Assembly: GCA_020744425.1 (NCBI GenBank)
Contig: JAGMUV010000070.1
Coordinates: forward strand, 1-16,661
Length of the DNA: 16,661 nucleotides
Reading direction: 5' to 3'
Source: Dactylonectria macrodidyma
Lineage: Eukaryota; Ascomycota; Sordariomycetes; Hypocreales; Nectriaceae
This document shows, piece after piece, positions 1 to 8,742 of the stretch. The position numbers and the translations under genes were made by a program. The stretch's first letter is position 1, and each line of letters starts with the position of its first letter. Below the pieces are notes generated by a model that searched no databases, was not told where the DNA came from, and saw only the letters and a list, made by a program, of their open reading frames with translations.

Positions 1-1004
1 TTCTTTATACTAAAAAGCTACTTTATTATAATAAAGAGATTTAGAAAGTAAAGATTAAAAGTAAAAATATATATAAGTAATTTAATAAATCAGTCTTTTT
101 AAAGGTTATTTAATAGTATAGTATAATTAAGAAGTATTTTACTTAGCTCTTAAGGAATTATAACTACTTTAACTATTTATAGAGTCCTAGAAGTTCCTTT
201 TTAATTATATATAAATAAAATTAGATAATTAAAAGCTTATAGGGTTTATTAATACCTTATGAGTATATATACTAAAGATAGAGTGAATAAATATAATTAC
301 TATTATTTTAACTGCTTTAGCTAGCTAATTATCCAGATTATAACTAAGAATGTTAGCCTTAGTATAATACTATACTTAATAATAAAGTAAGTAACTTTAT
401 AAAGCAGATCCTTATATATATTAGCTTCTATTTAATATTAATATTTAACCTTTAGTAATTAGTTAGCCTTTATAATAATACTTATAGTATAGTTTATAAT
501 ATTAGCTAAGTACTTAAAGCTAACTCTATTTAAGACCTTCCTTATATTATTATAATAGAGTTTAATAAATATAATAAACTAATATTCTTAACTATTACTA
601 ATAGTAAGAAGATTATTTTAATTCTTTAATAAAGAAGGGCTTTCTTATTAAAGCTACTTTCTATACTTATATCTAATTTCCTCTAATTATATACTATATA
701 ATTACTATATATAAATCATAAAGTATTACTAAAAATATAATAATTATAAATCTATCCTACTAAGACTTTTAGATTAATTTAAATTATATAACTCTTTTAT
801 ATAAAATACTTAAGGGTCTAATATTAAATATACTATTTAATTATAATTACTTAGTCTATAAGTCTCTTCTAAATAGTATAAAGATAAAGATAAGGGATTA
901 AGAGCTTTAAAAATAATAAATGCTTATATAGAATCTGTATATATTATATAATACTAATAATGGCTATAGTAATGGATTAGTATATAAATAATGTAATAAT
1001 AATA
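1..1004. other. AT-rich, RIP-like DNA without a recognisable gene
   Basis: This stretch is almost entirely A and T, with CpA and TpG nearly missing, as expected after heavy RIP. No open frame of useful length survives. On the minus strand one frame between about 520 and 130 has mostly TAA and TAG stops, which RIP makes from CAA and CAG, and it contains short plausible stretches such as LAKAVKIIVIIF. I do not recognise a family. It may be an older transposon relic, but stops of this kind arise in any frame of RIP-mutated DNA, so this is weak. Confidence 0.5.
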
Positions 1005-1086
1005 ATAGCTTCTCGGTCTTTTGAATACACAGCCTTTAGCTAAGGCTACTCTATACACTCTATCGCCACTCTAATGTGCATAGAGT
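1005..1086 (+). other. G+C-richer patch with a U2 snRNA-like start
   Basis: About 80 bases keep many C and G residues between AT-only flanks. The first part, AGCTTCTCGGTCTTTTG (1007-1023), is very close to the conserved 5' end of U2 spliceosomal RNA, which I recall as GCTTCTCGGCCTTTTG, with one C-to-T difference. The resemblance then stops: the branch-site-pairing region and Sm site of U2 are not visible. A small imperfect palindrome, GCCTTTAGCTAAGGC, follows at 1032-1046. The patch sits directly upstream of 5'-truncated Ret-A, so it could be a 5' extension acquired by template switching. It is not a functional U2 gene, and the match could be chance. Confidence 0.3.
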
Positions 1087-1087
1087 A

Positions 1088-1337
1088 ATATAGTATTTTA
1101 TTTTAATATTTAGCTTTTTAATATAGCTTTTTTAATTATTTAATATATTTTAAAAACCTTAAATAAAATAATAAGGTTTATATTTTAATATAATAAAAAC
1201 TTTAGTCATTCTAAGTTATTATTATTTTAAGCTTAGGTTTTAAGCTATTATATTATTATTTATTATTAGTTTTTCTTTTTTAACTAATTAACCTTAAGCC
1301 TCTTTTTAAATATATATATTAAAGATATAACTTTTAA
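1088..1337 (+). mobile_element. Ret-A: 3' fragment of the Ret retroposon
   Basis: This is a heavily RIP-mutated copy of the last 250 bases of the Ret family. It shows in order the TAGCTTTT repeat zone, the segment matching CTCTAGTCATTCTGAGTTAC, the TTAGGCTTgggTTTTAGGCC-like segment, the oligo-T run and the terminal block matching GGACTATAACCTTAAT. Everything upstream of the repeat zone is missing, as in a 5'-truncated insertion. A possible imperfect target duplication is GAGTAATAT before and GAGTTATAT after the copy. Whether it was type 1 or type 2 cannot be told. Confidence 0.7.
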
Positions 1338-1525
1338 TTTTGAGTTATATTATTTCTTAAAGTATAAACGCTTTTAATAGCTTTATAAAATATTCTAATT
1401 ATTAATATAAATTAGAAAATTATATAATTTAATAAAGTTATAATATTTATTTTATAAACACTATATAAACAGTGTTTATTATACTATACTATATTATATT
1501 ACTATATATACTCTCTTTTTATTCG
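1338..1525. other. AT-rich spacer with a 9-bp inverted repeat
   Basis: No gene or known repeat is seen. The spacer contains a perfect inverted repeat, ATAAACACT (1454-1462) and AGTGTTTAT (1471-1479), around an 8-base centre that includes a TATA-like ATATAAAC. It ends at the sharp border of the purine tract. A binding site or promoter is possible but not shown. Confidence 0.4.
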
Positions 1526-1925
1526 GCGGGGAAAAAAAGAACGGAGAGGGAAAGGAAGGGGAGGGAAGGAAAAAAGACCGGGGGGAGGGGAGGGGAAGAG
1601 GAGGGGAAGGAAACGGACGGAGAGGAAGGAAGGAGGCGAGGGGAGCGGATGGGAAAGGATAGAGAAACGGGAGATAGGGGAGAAGAGGGAGAAGAAAAAG
1701 AAAGGAAAAGGGAAAGCGGAAGCGGGAAGAGAGAGAGGAGGGACGAAGAGGAAGGTAAGAAGGGAAAAAAGACGAGGGGGGAAAAAAGAGGGGAAAGACG
1801 AAGGGGAAGAGGAAGAGGAGAGAAAAGAGGAGAGAGGGGGAAGGGAAGGGGGAAAGGAGGAAGGCGCTTTGAAAAGAAAGATAATGGGAAAAGACGGGAT
1901 AAGGTAAAATAGAAAAAGAACGGAG
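1526..1925 (+). repeat. 400-base purine-only (G/A) tract
   Basis: One strand is almost pure G and A for about 400 bases, with very rare pyrimidines and no fixed unit, in a window that is otherwise very AT-rich. It starts abruptly after TTTTTATTCGGCGGGG and fades at about 1925. A 146-codon frame (1472-1912) runs over it, but the product would be only Lys, Arg, Glu and Gly low-complexity sequence with an N-terminus from unrelated AT-rich DNA, so I do not call a gene. The tract has almost no CpA or TpG, the preferred RIP targets, which would explain why its G+C survived. Mirror-symmetric purine DNA can form triplex (H-DNA). Confidence 0.85.
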
Positions 1926-1969
1926 TTATATAAGAAAGATTAAGGAATAAGTTAATTAGGAAAAGGGGG

Positions 1970-2081
1970 ATTTTTATTAAACTTAATATTTAAATATATA
2001 TAAAAAAAGAGAATAATTATTAAAACTTAAGTTATTAATATAAAATATATTATATTAAATATTTATTATAATACTTTTTAT
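1970..2081 (+). mobile_element. Ret-B, first segment (type 2, 5'-truncated)
   Basis: This is a RIP-mutated internal piece of a type 2 Ret element, alignable base for base with 9295-9410 of Ret-G and 11,720-11,835 of Ret-H; all three share a block read here as AAAACTTAAGTTATT. The match begins at about 1970, 45 bases after the purine tract, so the element lacks its 5' half. It is cut at 2081 by the insertion of Ret-C, and its continuation lies at 4259-4697. Confidence 0.65.
2068..2081. repeat. Target duplication of Ret-C, left copy
   Basis: ATAATACTTTTTAT here and ATAATATTTTTTAT at 4245-4258 flank Ret-C. The 14 bp agree except for one C/T difference of RIP type. A duplication this long suits target-primed reverse transcription better than cut-and-paste transposition. 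Confidence 0.8.
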
Positions 2082-2550
2082 TTTTTTAAAATTATAGTCC
2101 TTAGTAATATATACTTAGAAAGAGGCTAGGAATTAAATAGTAAAAAAAAACAATAACTAATAATAAATAATAGTATAAAGGCTTAAAACCTAAGCCTAAA
2201 GTAATAATAATTCAGAATGACTAGAGTTTTTACTGCATTAAGGTGCAAGCCTTACTATCTTAATTAACCCTTTGAGATGCATTAAGTAGCTAGAAAGCTA
2301 GAAAGAAAAGCTGGATATTAGAAGGCAAAATCGTCATATAATAAAAGCCCCGTGAGGGTTCGTCGCATTCCAAGCTCGTCACAATTCCAATCACGTCGCA
2401 ATTCAATGGTCGCAATTCTACTACCTGCTCGCGATATAACCGACTCGCAATGACCCCCCCTAACTAAACAAACGACACAATGCGCGTATAGCGCATTACG
2501 CAACAGCCCGGCGGACCCTCGCCGATACTAGTATATGAGAATTATCTTAT
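2082..2550 (-). mobile_element. Ret-C, 3' segment (type 1, full length)
   Basis: On the minus strand this is the 3' half of a full-length type 1 Ret element. Its plus-strand left edge is a run of T, which is the oligo-A tail of the sense strand, followed by the 3' end block. The part from about 2210 to 2545 is little mutated and keeps the CGCAATTC-rich repeats, the CCCCCCC run and the AATGCGC/GCGCATT hairpin (2478-2496). A 61-codon minus frame at 2318-2503 lies wholly inside it and resembles no protein I know. Ret-D is inserted at 2550, and the 5' half continues at 3662-4244. Confidence 0.85.
2538..2550. repeat. Target duplication of Ret-D, left copy
   Basis: AGAATTATCTTAT here matches AGAAAATTATCTTAT at 3647-3661, apart from two extra A. 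The duplicated bases belong to Ret-C, which proves that Ret-D landed inside Ret-C. Confidence 0.85.
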
Positions 2551-3646
2551 TATTTTTTTTTTAAGGTTATGGTCTTTAGCAGCGCACACTCAGAAAGGGG
2601 CTAGAGGTTAAATAGTAAAAAAAATAAATAACTAATAGTAAATAATAGTATAAAGGCCTAAAACTAAAGCCTAAAGCAATAGTAACTTAGAATAACTAGA
2701 GTTTCTATTATATTAGAGTATAAGCCTTACTATCTTAATTAACTCTTTAAAATATATTAAGTAATTAAAAAGCTAAATAGAAAAACTAAATAAAAAAGCT
2801 AAATAGAAAAGTTAAATATTAAAAAGTAAAATCATTATATAATAAAAGCCTTATAAGAGTTTATTATATTCTAAGCTTATTATAATTTTAAATTATAATT
2901 TAATACTTTATAATTCTTATTATATTATAATTTAATTACTTATAATATAACTAACTTATAATAACTCTTTCTAATTAAATAAATAATATAATATATATAT
3001 AGTATATTATATAATAGCTTAGTAAATTCTTATTAATATTAATATATAAGAATTATTTTATATATATACTAGTTAAAAGAATTAAAGAAGATTAAAGCTT
3101 ACTTTTTAAACTATAAAAAGTATTTTATTTATTTAACTTAAGACTTATAATAAAGGCTAAGTTTAACTAACTTAATTATAAAAAGTATATTTAATTAGTA
3201 ATCTTTAATTATTATATTCTTTAAGAAAACTTATTCTTATAAGCCTTATTAAATAAGGATATAATCTAATAAATTAAAATAAAGTAAGTCTTATTAAAAG
3301 AATTAGCTTAAAAGAAGGTAAAGAAGGAAATAATAACTATTAATAATGCTTTCTTTAATAACTTAAAGAGCTATAATGTATGAGTTATATAGTTATAAGC
3401 TGACCTTATACTGATTAATATATAGCTAAAGGAGTGATGATTGCGTTAAAAACTAAGGGAATCCTGGAATGGTTAAAGGATTTAGTAGAGGAAGGTTTAG
3501 AAGAGGAGGGATAAGAGTCTATTTATAACTAGGTTAACCAATCAATTAAGTCCTTCGTTTTAAAACAACTTAAGCAATACAAACACGTGACTATATAGAA
3601 ACGCAGTAGTGTAGAAATAAAAGTCTGAATAGCGGTTTTAATAGTG
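2551..3646 (-). mobile_element. Ret-D: full-length type 1 Ret inside Ret-C
   Basis: This is a complete type 1 element of 1,096 bases in minus orientation, with a tail of ten T on the plus strand (2553-2562), the 3' block GGTTATGGTCTTTAGCAGCGCAC at its start (read on plus), four degenerate 13-bp units near 2765-2815, the type 1 middle, and the 5' end reading AATAGTG at 3646. Most of the interior is heavily RIP-mutated. The 5' third (about 3400-3640) and the first 60 bases of the 3' end are milder. No coding capacity for a reverse transcriptase fits in this length, so it would be a non-autonomous element needing a partner. Confidence 0.85.
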
Positions 3647-3661
3647 AGAAAATTATCTTAT
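3647..3661. repeat. Target duplication of Ret-D, right copy
   Basis: AGAAAATTATCTTAT is the partner of 2538-2550. Ret-C sequence resumes directly after it. Confidence 0.85.
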
Positions 3662-4244
3662 ATATACACTAGCTAAAAGAATTAAAGAAGATCGAAGCCT
3701 ACTTCTTAAGCTATAAAGAGCATCTTATCTATCTGGCTTAGGACTTATAACAGAGGCTGAGTTTAGCTAACCTAGTTATAAGAGGCTTATCTAGTTAGTG
3801 ATCTTTAGTTACTATATCTTCTAAAAGAACCTATTCCTATAAGCCCCACTAGATAAGAATATAATCTAATAGATTAAGATAGAGTAAGTCTTATTAAAAG
3901 AATTAGCTTAAAAGGAAGTAAAAAAGGAAATAATAACTATTAATAATACTTTCTTTAATAACCTAAAGAGCACTAATTATAATGCATAGGTTATATAGTT
4001 ATAAGCTGACCTTATGCTAATTAATATATAGCTAAAGAAGTAATGCATTAAAAACTAAGGGAATCCTAGGTTAAAGGATTTAGTGAAGGAAGGTTGTATA
4101 AAGGAGGAGGGATAAAAGTCTATCTATAACTAGGTCGACTAATTAATCGAGTCCTTTATCTTAAGATAACTTAAGTAATATAAATATATAATATAGAAAC
4201 GCAGTAATGTAGAAATAAAAGTCCGAATAGAGGTTTTAATAGTA
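3662..4244 (-). mobile_element. Ret-C, 5' segment (type 1)
   Basis: This continues Ret-C after the nested Ret-D. It aligns along its whole length with 3060-3646 (Ret-D) and 10,690-11,292 (Ret-I), differing mostly by C/T and G/A. It ends at the element's 5' terminus, read on plus as GGTTTTAATAGTA, which is the RIP-altered form of GGTTTTAATAGCG. Together with 2082-2550 it makes an element of about 1,050 bases. Confidence 0.85.
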
Positions 4245-4258
4245 ATAATATTTTTTAT
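4245..4258. repeat. Target duplication of Ret-C, right copy
   Basis: ATAATATTTTTTAT is the partner of 2068-2081. Ret-B type 2 sequence resumes on the far side. Confidence 0.8.
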
Positions 4259-4697
4259 AAATTAATTAATTTATAAAAAGATAATTTTAAAATAGTATTA
4301 ATATTTAATAAATTAGTATTTAGTAAGTTAAATTATTATTAAAATTATAAAGAGTTAAATTATAATATAAATATAATTAGAATTATAATAAAATAATTTA
4401 ACATATAATAAACTTTTAAAAGAGTTTTATAATATAATAATTTTACTTTTTTATACTTAGCTTTTCTATTTAGCTTTTTTATTTAGCTTTTCTAACTATT
4501 TAATATATTTTTAAATATTAAATAAAATAATAAGCTTTATATTTTAATATATTAAAAACTCTAGTTATTTTAAAATATTATTACTTTAAGCTTAGGTTTT
4601 AAGCCTTTATAGTATTATTTATTATTAGTTATTTTTTTTAATTATTTAATATTTAGCACTCTTTTAAATAGATATTATTAAGAACTATAACTTTAAT
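4259..4697 (+). mobile_element. Ret-B, 3' segment (type 2)
   Basis: This resumes the Ret-B element that Ret-C interrupted. It shows the spacer between the type 2 middle and the 3' region, the AATTATAAAGAG zone, three degenerate 13-bp units (4453-4490), the CTCTAGTTATTTTAAAATA segment and the terminal ACTATAACTTTAAT. RIP is severe and even throughout. No clear target duplication of Ret-B itself was found. Confidence 0.7.
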
Positions 4698-4889
4698 ATT
4701 ACTTTAGTTATTATATAATAAGAGACTTAATTAATTACTTTCATTTAATTAAATTATAAATAGACTTTTTAAAAAAAGAATTTATAAATTTAAAACCTTT
4801 TTTTATTATATTCTTATATTTAATAAAAACCTTTTAATTTTATTATAATTATTAACACTTTTATATATTAATAACAACTATATTATATT
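4698..4889. other. AT-rich spacer
   Basis: No gene is seen. About 50 bases at 4726-4775 (the part reading AATTATAAATAGACTTTTT) weakly resemble the 5' region of Ret as it appears at 11,350-11,400, so a further decayed Ret fragment may lie here. Confidence 0.35.
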
Positions 4890-5335
4890 AAGATTATAGT
4901 CCTTAATAGTGCATACTTAGAGAGAGACTAGAGGTTAAATAATTAAAAAAGAAATAACTAATAATAAATAATAGTATAAAGGCTTAAAACCTAAGCTTAA
5001 AGTAATAGTAATTTAGAATAACTAGAGTTTTTACTATATTAAAGTATAAGCTATATTATCTTATTTAACCTTTTATAATATATTAAGTAGTTAGAAAAGC
5101 TGAATAGAAAAGCTAAGTAAAAAGGCTATATATTAAAAAGCAAAATCATTATATAATAAAAGCCTTATAAACGTTTATTACATTCTAAGCTTATTATAAT
5201 TCCAAGTCGCAATTTAATTACTACTTTATAATTCCCAGTTATAATTTAAAATAACCCTCTATAATTAAACAAAGGATATAATGCATATATAGCGTATATA
5301 TAATAGCTTAGTAGACTATTACTAATATTAATATA
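4890..5335 (-). mobile_element. Ret-E: 5'-truncated type 1 Ret
   Basis: This minus-oriented copy starts on plus with AGATTATAGTCCTTAATAGTGC (its 3' end) and runs through three 13-bp units (5089-5125), the CGCAATTC zone and the decayed hairpin region into the start of the type 1 middle. MITE-1 is inserted at 5336. About 25 bases after the MITE (5765-5790) can still be aligned with type 1; after that the match ends, so the copy lacks its 5' half. Confidence 0.7.
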
Positions 5336-5762
5336 ATATATATATCACTCATGCGTCGCATCCAAGCATGCATTATACCTATACTATATACTTAAAATTA
5401 AAAACCTTAATTTTCTAAAAGGTTATATATAATTATAAGATTTTTAAAAAAAAAAAAATTTTTAAATATTTAACTAAGAAGTTAATAAATTAGTAATTTC
5501 TTAAGATTTTTAAAAAAATTATTAAGCTAGTTATAAATAAAAATAGTAAAAAGTATAATACGAATTTAATAGTACTAGTACTATTAATATATAAAACTTA
5601 AAAGAATTCTTAAAATAAGTTATATTATAAATAATTTAATTTAAAAACCCTAGCTATTTTAAGCTTAATTTAAACTTTTTAGGATTTTTTAAAAATTATA
5701 ATTTAAGGTAAAAATCTTATTGTAATGCATGGTTAGATGCGATGTATGAGTGATATATACAT
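5336..5762. mobile_element. MITE-1 (427 bp, TA-flanked)
   Basis: This non-coding element has terminal inverted repeats. The left end carries ATATCACTCATGCGTCGC and the right end, reversed, ATATCACTCATACATCGC; both continue inward as CATCC and GCATGCATTA-like blocks. A TA lies on each side (5334-5335 and 5763-5764). The core is AT-only apart from a spot reading AGTACTAGTACTATTA. It is nearly the same length as MITE-3, to which it is related in opposite orientation. TA duplication and structure suggest mobilisation by a Tc1/mariner-pogo group transposase, possibly that of the Fot elements here. Confidence 0.85.
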
Positions 5763-5790
5763 TAGTATTTAAAATATTTTTTAAAATAAA

Positions 5791-6030
5791 TAGTATTTTT
5801 AAGTTATTAGTTAATATAAATAAAAACGAAATAATATAAGTTATAAATAATATAATTATTATTAATATATAAAATAATTAATAAGTATATTAAAAACTAA
5901 AGAATTTTAATTATTATTAATATTAATTATAAAGCTATTAGTATACTTAGCTAATTAAGAATATAAATAGAGTAAGGGTCTTATAAATAATAGAAGAATA
6001 TAGTAAAAGGAGATTGTAAGTTCTTAATTG
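5791..6030. other. AT-rich spacer, nothing recognised
   Basis: I see no repeat or gene. This may be the original DNA left of Fot-1, whose other side would be 9911-10,120. Confidence 0.4.
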
Positions 6031-6040
6031 AAGTAATATA
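6031..6040. repeat. Target duplication of Ret-F, left copy
   Basis: AAGTAATATA is repeated exactly at 6583-6592. The right-hand copy overlaps the first bases of Fot-1, so Ret-F landed at the very tip of Fot-1. Confidence 0.7.
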
Positions 6041-6582
6041 AATATTGAAGTTTTAATCCTTAGTAGCGCACACTTAGAAAGAGGCCAGAGGTTAAATAAG
6101 TAAAAAAAGAAAAAATTATAACTAATAGTAAATAACAGTATAAAGGCTTAAAACCTAAGCCTAAAGCAATAGTAATTCAGAATGATTAGAGTTTTTATTA
6201 TATTAAAGTATAAGCCTTATTATTCTCTTTAACCTTTTAAGACGCATTAAGTAGCTAAAGGCTAGATAGAAAGCTAGATAGAAAAGCTGAATAGAAAAGC
6301 TGAATATTAAAAGTAAAATTATTAAATAATAAAAGCCTTATAAAAGTTACTTTATTACATTCTAAGCTTATTATAGTTCTGACTTATACTTATATTATAA
6401 TTTAATTACTTTATTATAATTCTAAATTATAATCTAACTTATTAAAGACTAATTACCTTATTATAATTTCATTAATTTATACTAAATATTATAATAAGTA
6501 TTTAATATAATATATTTTATATTTTTAATAACTTAAGTTTTAATAATTATTATATTCTTTTTATATATAATTTAAATATTAA
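6041..6582 (-). mobile_element. Ret-F: 5'-truncated type 2 Ret
   Basis: This is a minus-oriented type 2 copy of 542 bases. Its 3' end block (AAGTTTTAATCCTTAGTAGCGCACAC on plus) is followed by four 13-bp units (6250-6305) and the type 2 junction around TTATTAAAGACTAA. It then runs into the type 2 middle and stops in the block also seen at 1970-2060. The 5' half is absent although the flanking 10-bp duplication is intact, which is the hallmark of 5' truncation during reverse transcription rather than later deletion. Confidence 0.75.
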
Positions 6583-6799
6583 AAGTAATATATAATATTA
6601 GTAAGTAAATTAAATCAGTAAGTAAATTAAAAATCTTAACCCTTACTTTTAAATATATAGTAAAAATATAATAGACTATTTAATTAATTAAAACTAATAG
6701 TTATACTCTTCTCTAAATATTATAATAACTATTTAATAAGTCCCTATATTATAATCAGTCTTTTTATAAGTTTTATAATGCCTTTCTTTTAATTATACT

Positions 6800-8720
6800 A
6801 ACCTTTCTTAACTACTACTTCTTAATAATTTAGCTATTACTTATATATTAATATTTATTTAATTAATTATTTTCTTATTTTTATTTATAGTTATTTTCCT
6901 TCTATTCTATAGCTATTTTCTTTTAGCTTTCTATTACTTACTAAAGGCTTTATTTAACTATTAAAAGACCTTAGCTTTAGACTTTAATAGTATTACTTTA
7001 TATATTATTCTTTTTATTCTTTTAAAAAGTAACTTAAGTACTTTAAAAATTAATACTAAAGAGCTATTCTAATACTATTTAATTTATCTTTTAAAATATT
7101 TAGATTAAAAAGTAGCTTTAAGGATAGTCTTTAATATCTTAAAGACTTAAGGGTTAAGAAAGCTAACCTCTTCTTTAATAAGTATTAAAGTCTATAGCTA
7201 TATATTAAGCTTTAATATAATACTTTCTAAGTCTAGAAGAATAAATCTAGCTCTTTTAAAACCTCTTTAGATATTAGCTTTTATTATTAAAGCTTAAAAT
7301 ATAATATAAAAGGCTAAGAAAAAGTCAGTCTTTAAAATATAAGTTATAAAGTATTAAATTAAATACTCTATTTACTAATTATAAGCCTTTTTAAATAGTT
7401 TAAAGTACTTAATATTAAAAAGCTAAAGTAAATAAGATAAATAAAGTAATATATAAAGTATAATAATATTCTTCTTTTTATAATATACTTTAAAGTTTAT
7501 TAAATAATAGCTTTTATATTTATTAAAGATTAGAAATTAATATTAATTATTTAATTAAGTCCTTATATACTTATTAAAGTATTTTAATTATTTAAGACTT
7601 ATATTATTATTAATCTAATTATTTTTAATTATTATAATAATTTAATTACTTAAAATATTATATTTTTAATACTAATTAATAAAGTAATATTAGCTTATAA
7701 TGTACTTAATAAGCGAGCGCCGCAATTAAGCGAGCGCCGCACCTATACTGTACTTAAAACTCTAAACTTTAAATTTCTTAAAATAGGCTATATAGCTTTA
7801 AGATTTTTAAGGATTTAATTTTAAATATCTAATTAAAAAGTTAAACTAGTATTTTTTTTAGACTTTTTAAAAATTATTAAACTAATTATAAATTAAAATA
7901 GTAAAATAGATAGTGCGAATTTATACTACTAGCGCTATAGATATATATATTTAAAAAAATTCTTAAAAATAAGATATTTTATAAATAAGTTAGGTTAAAA
8001 ATCTTAGCTATTTTAGGCTTAGTTTGGATTTTTAAGATTTTTTTTAAAATCACAATTTAAGGTAAAAATCTCACTGCGGCGCTCGCTTATTATATACGTT
8101 AATTATAATAAATAAGTAAATTATTTAATCTTTTATATTAATAGTTTAAATAATTATAATCTATTTTTAATTTTTAATTAAATTAATTTAGAATTTTTAT
8201 ATCTTTTTATATTTATAATAACTATTCTACTTATAATTATACTTATTATAAAACTAGTCTTATTAAAATTATAAATATTAAAAAATAATATTATTTTATA
8301 ATTATATTCTTTATAAGTTTAAACTAATTATAAATAATTATTAAATTTATATTTAGCTTTTTAATATATATTTATAAAAAGAATATATCTTAAGTTTTAA
8401 GTATTTAATAAATTTAAAAGTTTAATACTTATTAATAAATAATTTATTATACTATAAGTAGTTAGTTAGCTATTCTTTTAATACTATATAATTATAAAAA
8501 AAACCTTTATAAATCTAAATTAAGAATAAACTAAATAATAATCTTTTCTTTTAAATTAAATAGTTTATATAATTTTAGAATAATATTATTAAGTAGAAAT
8601 ACTATAGTATTAGTACTATAGTGAATTATATAGTGCTTTATAGATCTTTATAATATAATAAAGAGCTAAGTTTTAGTTATTTTAAAGGGCTTAAAGAGTA
8701 AGAAGGATATTTACCTCTTT
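6800..8720 (-). pseudogene. Fot1/pogo transposase relic (DD35D), interrupted by MITE-2
   Basis: The minus strand keeps the frame of a Fot1/pogo transposase destroyed by RIP. Near 8720-8670 it reads KEVNILLTL, stop, AL, stop, NN, which fits the ILLALQAIQNN N-terminal helix-turn-helix. Near 8566-8490 it reads KLFNLKEKIII, stop, FILNLDL and then IKRIANYLL, as in the CENP-B-type domain. At 8276-8250 IYNFNKTSF stands for YNFDETGF, with D to N, E to K and G to S. At 7524-7507 NKYKSY stands for DGHxSH. At 7440-7414 LSYLL, stop, LFN stands for LSHLLQPLD. The last two Asp positions (now AAT) are separated by 35 codons. All changes are those RIP makes on either strand. MITE-2 splits the catalytic domain. 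Non-functional. Confidence 0.85.
7700..8099. mobile_element. MITE-2 (400 bp) with GCGAGCGCCGCA ends
   Basis: The element begins ATGTACTTAATAAGCG and ends, reversed, ACGTATATAATAAGCG, flanked by TA (7698-7699, 8100-8101). The intact site in Fot-2 (near 12,580, reversed: TTATAATTATAATAAAT) lacks the element and carries a single TA, which confirms the borders. The inner TIR is AAGCGAGCGCCGCA, present twice at the left end (7711-7724 and 7728-7741, period 17) and once at the right (8075-8088). The core, including a GTGCGAATTTATACTACTAG-like spot and the region before AAGGTAAAAATCT, is homologous to MITE-1 and MITE-3, whose inner TIRs are completely different. Confidence 0.88.
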
Positions 8721-8732
8721 ATTTAATTATAA

Positions 8733-8742
8733 TATATTTAGT
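8733..8742. repeat. Target duplication of Ret-G, left copy
   Basis: TATATTTAGT occurs here and at 9808-9817. The uninterrupted site in Fot-2 (about 11,925-11,945, reversed: GATATCTTTAGCAATTAAG) has it once, in RIP-diverged form. Confidence 0.85.

Noticed and set aside
1008..1046. Functional U2 snRNA gene
   Set aside because: Only the first 17 bases fit. The branch-site-pairing region, the Sm site and the later stem-loops are absent.
1472..1912. 146-codon open frame on the plus strand
   Set aside because: It is a by-product of the purine tract, which cannot contain TAA/TAG/TGA without T. The product is low-complexity Lys/Arg/Glu/Gly and the start lies in unrelated AT-rich DNA.
2318..2503. 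61-codon open frame on the minus strand
   Set aside because: It lies wholly in the non-coding 3' region of Ret-C. The same region in Ret-I and Ret-G does not keep an equivalent protein.
2455..2520. C-run plus GC hairpin as the end of a Fot-type transposon
   Set aside because: It lies inside type 1 Ret in every copy and is not flanked by TA or matched by an inverted partner.
3060..4244. Direct repeat of about 600 bp read as a tandem duplication or a pair of LTRs
   Set aside because: The two units are the 5' halves of two nested Ret copies. The left unit belongs to Ret-D and the right to Ret-C, as the flanking duplications show.
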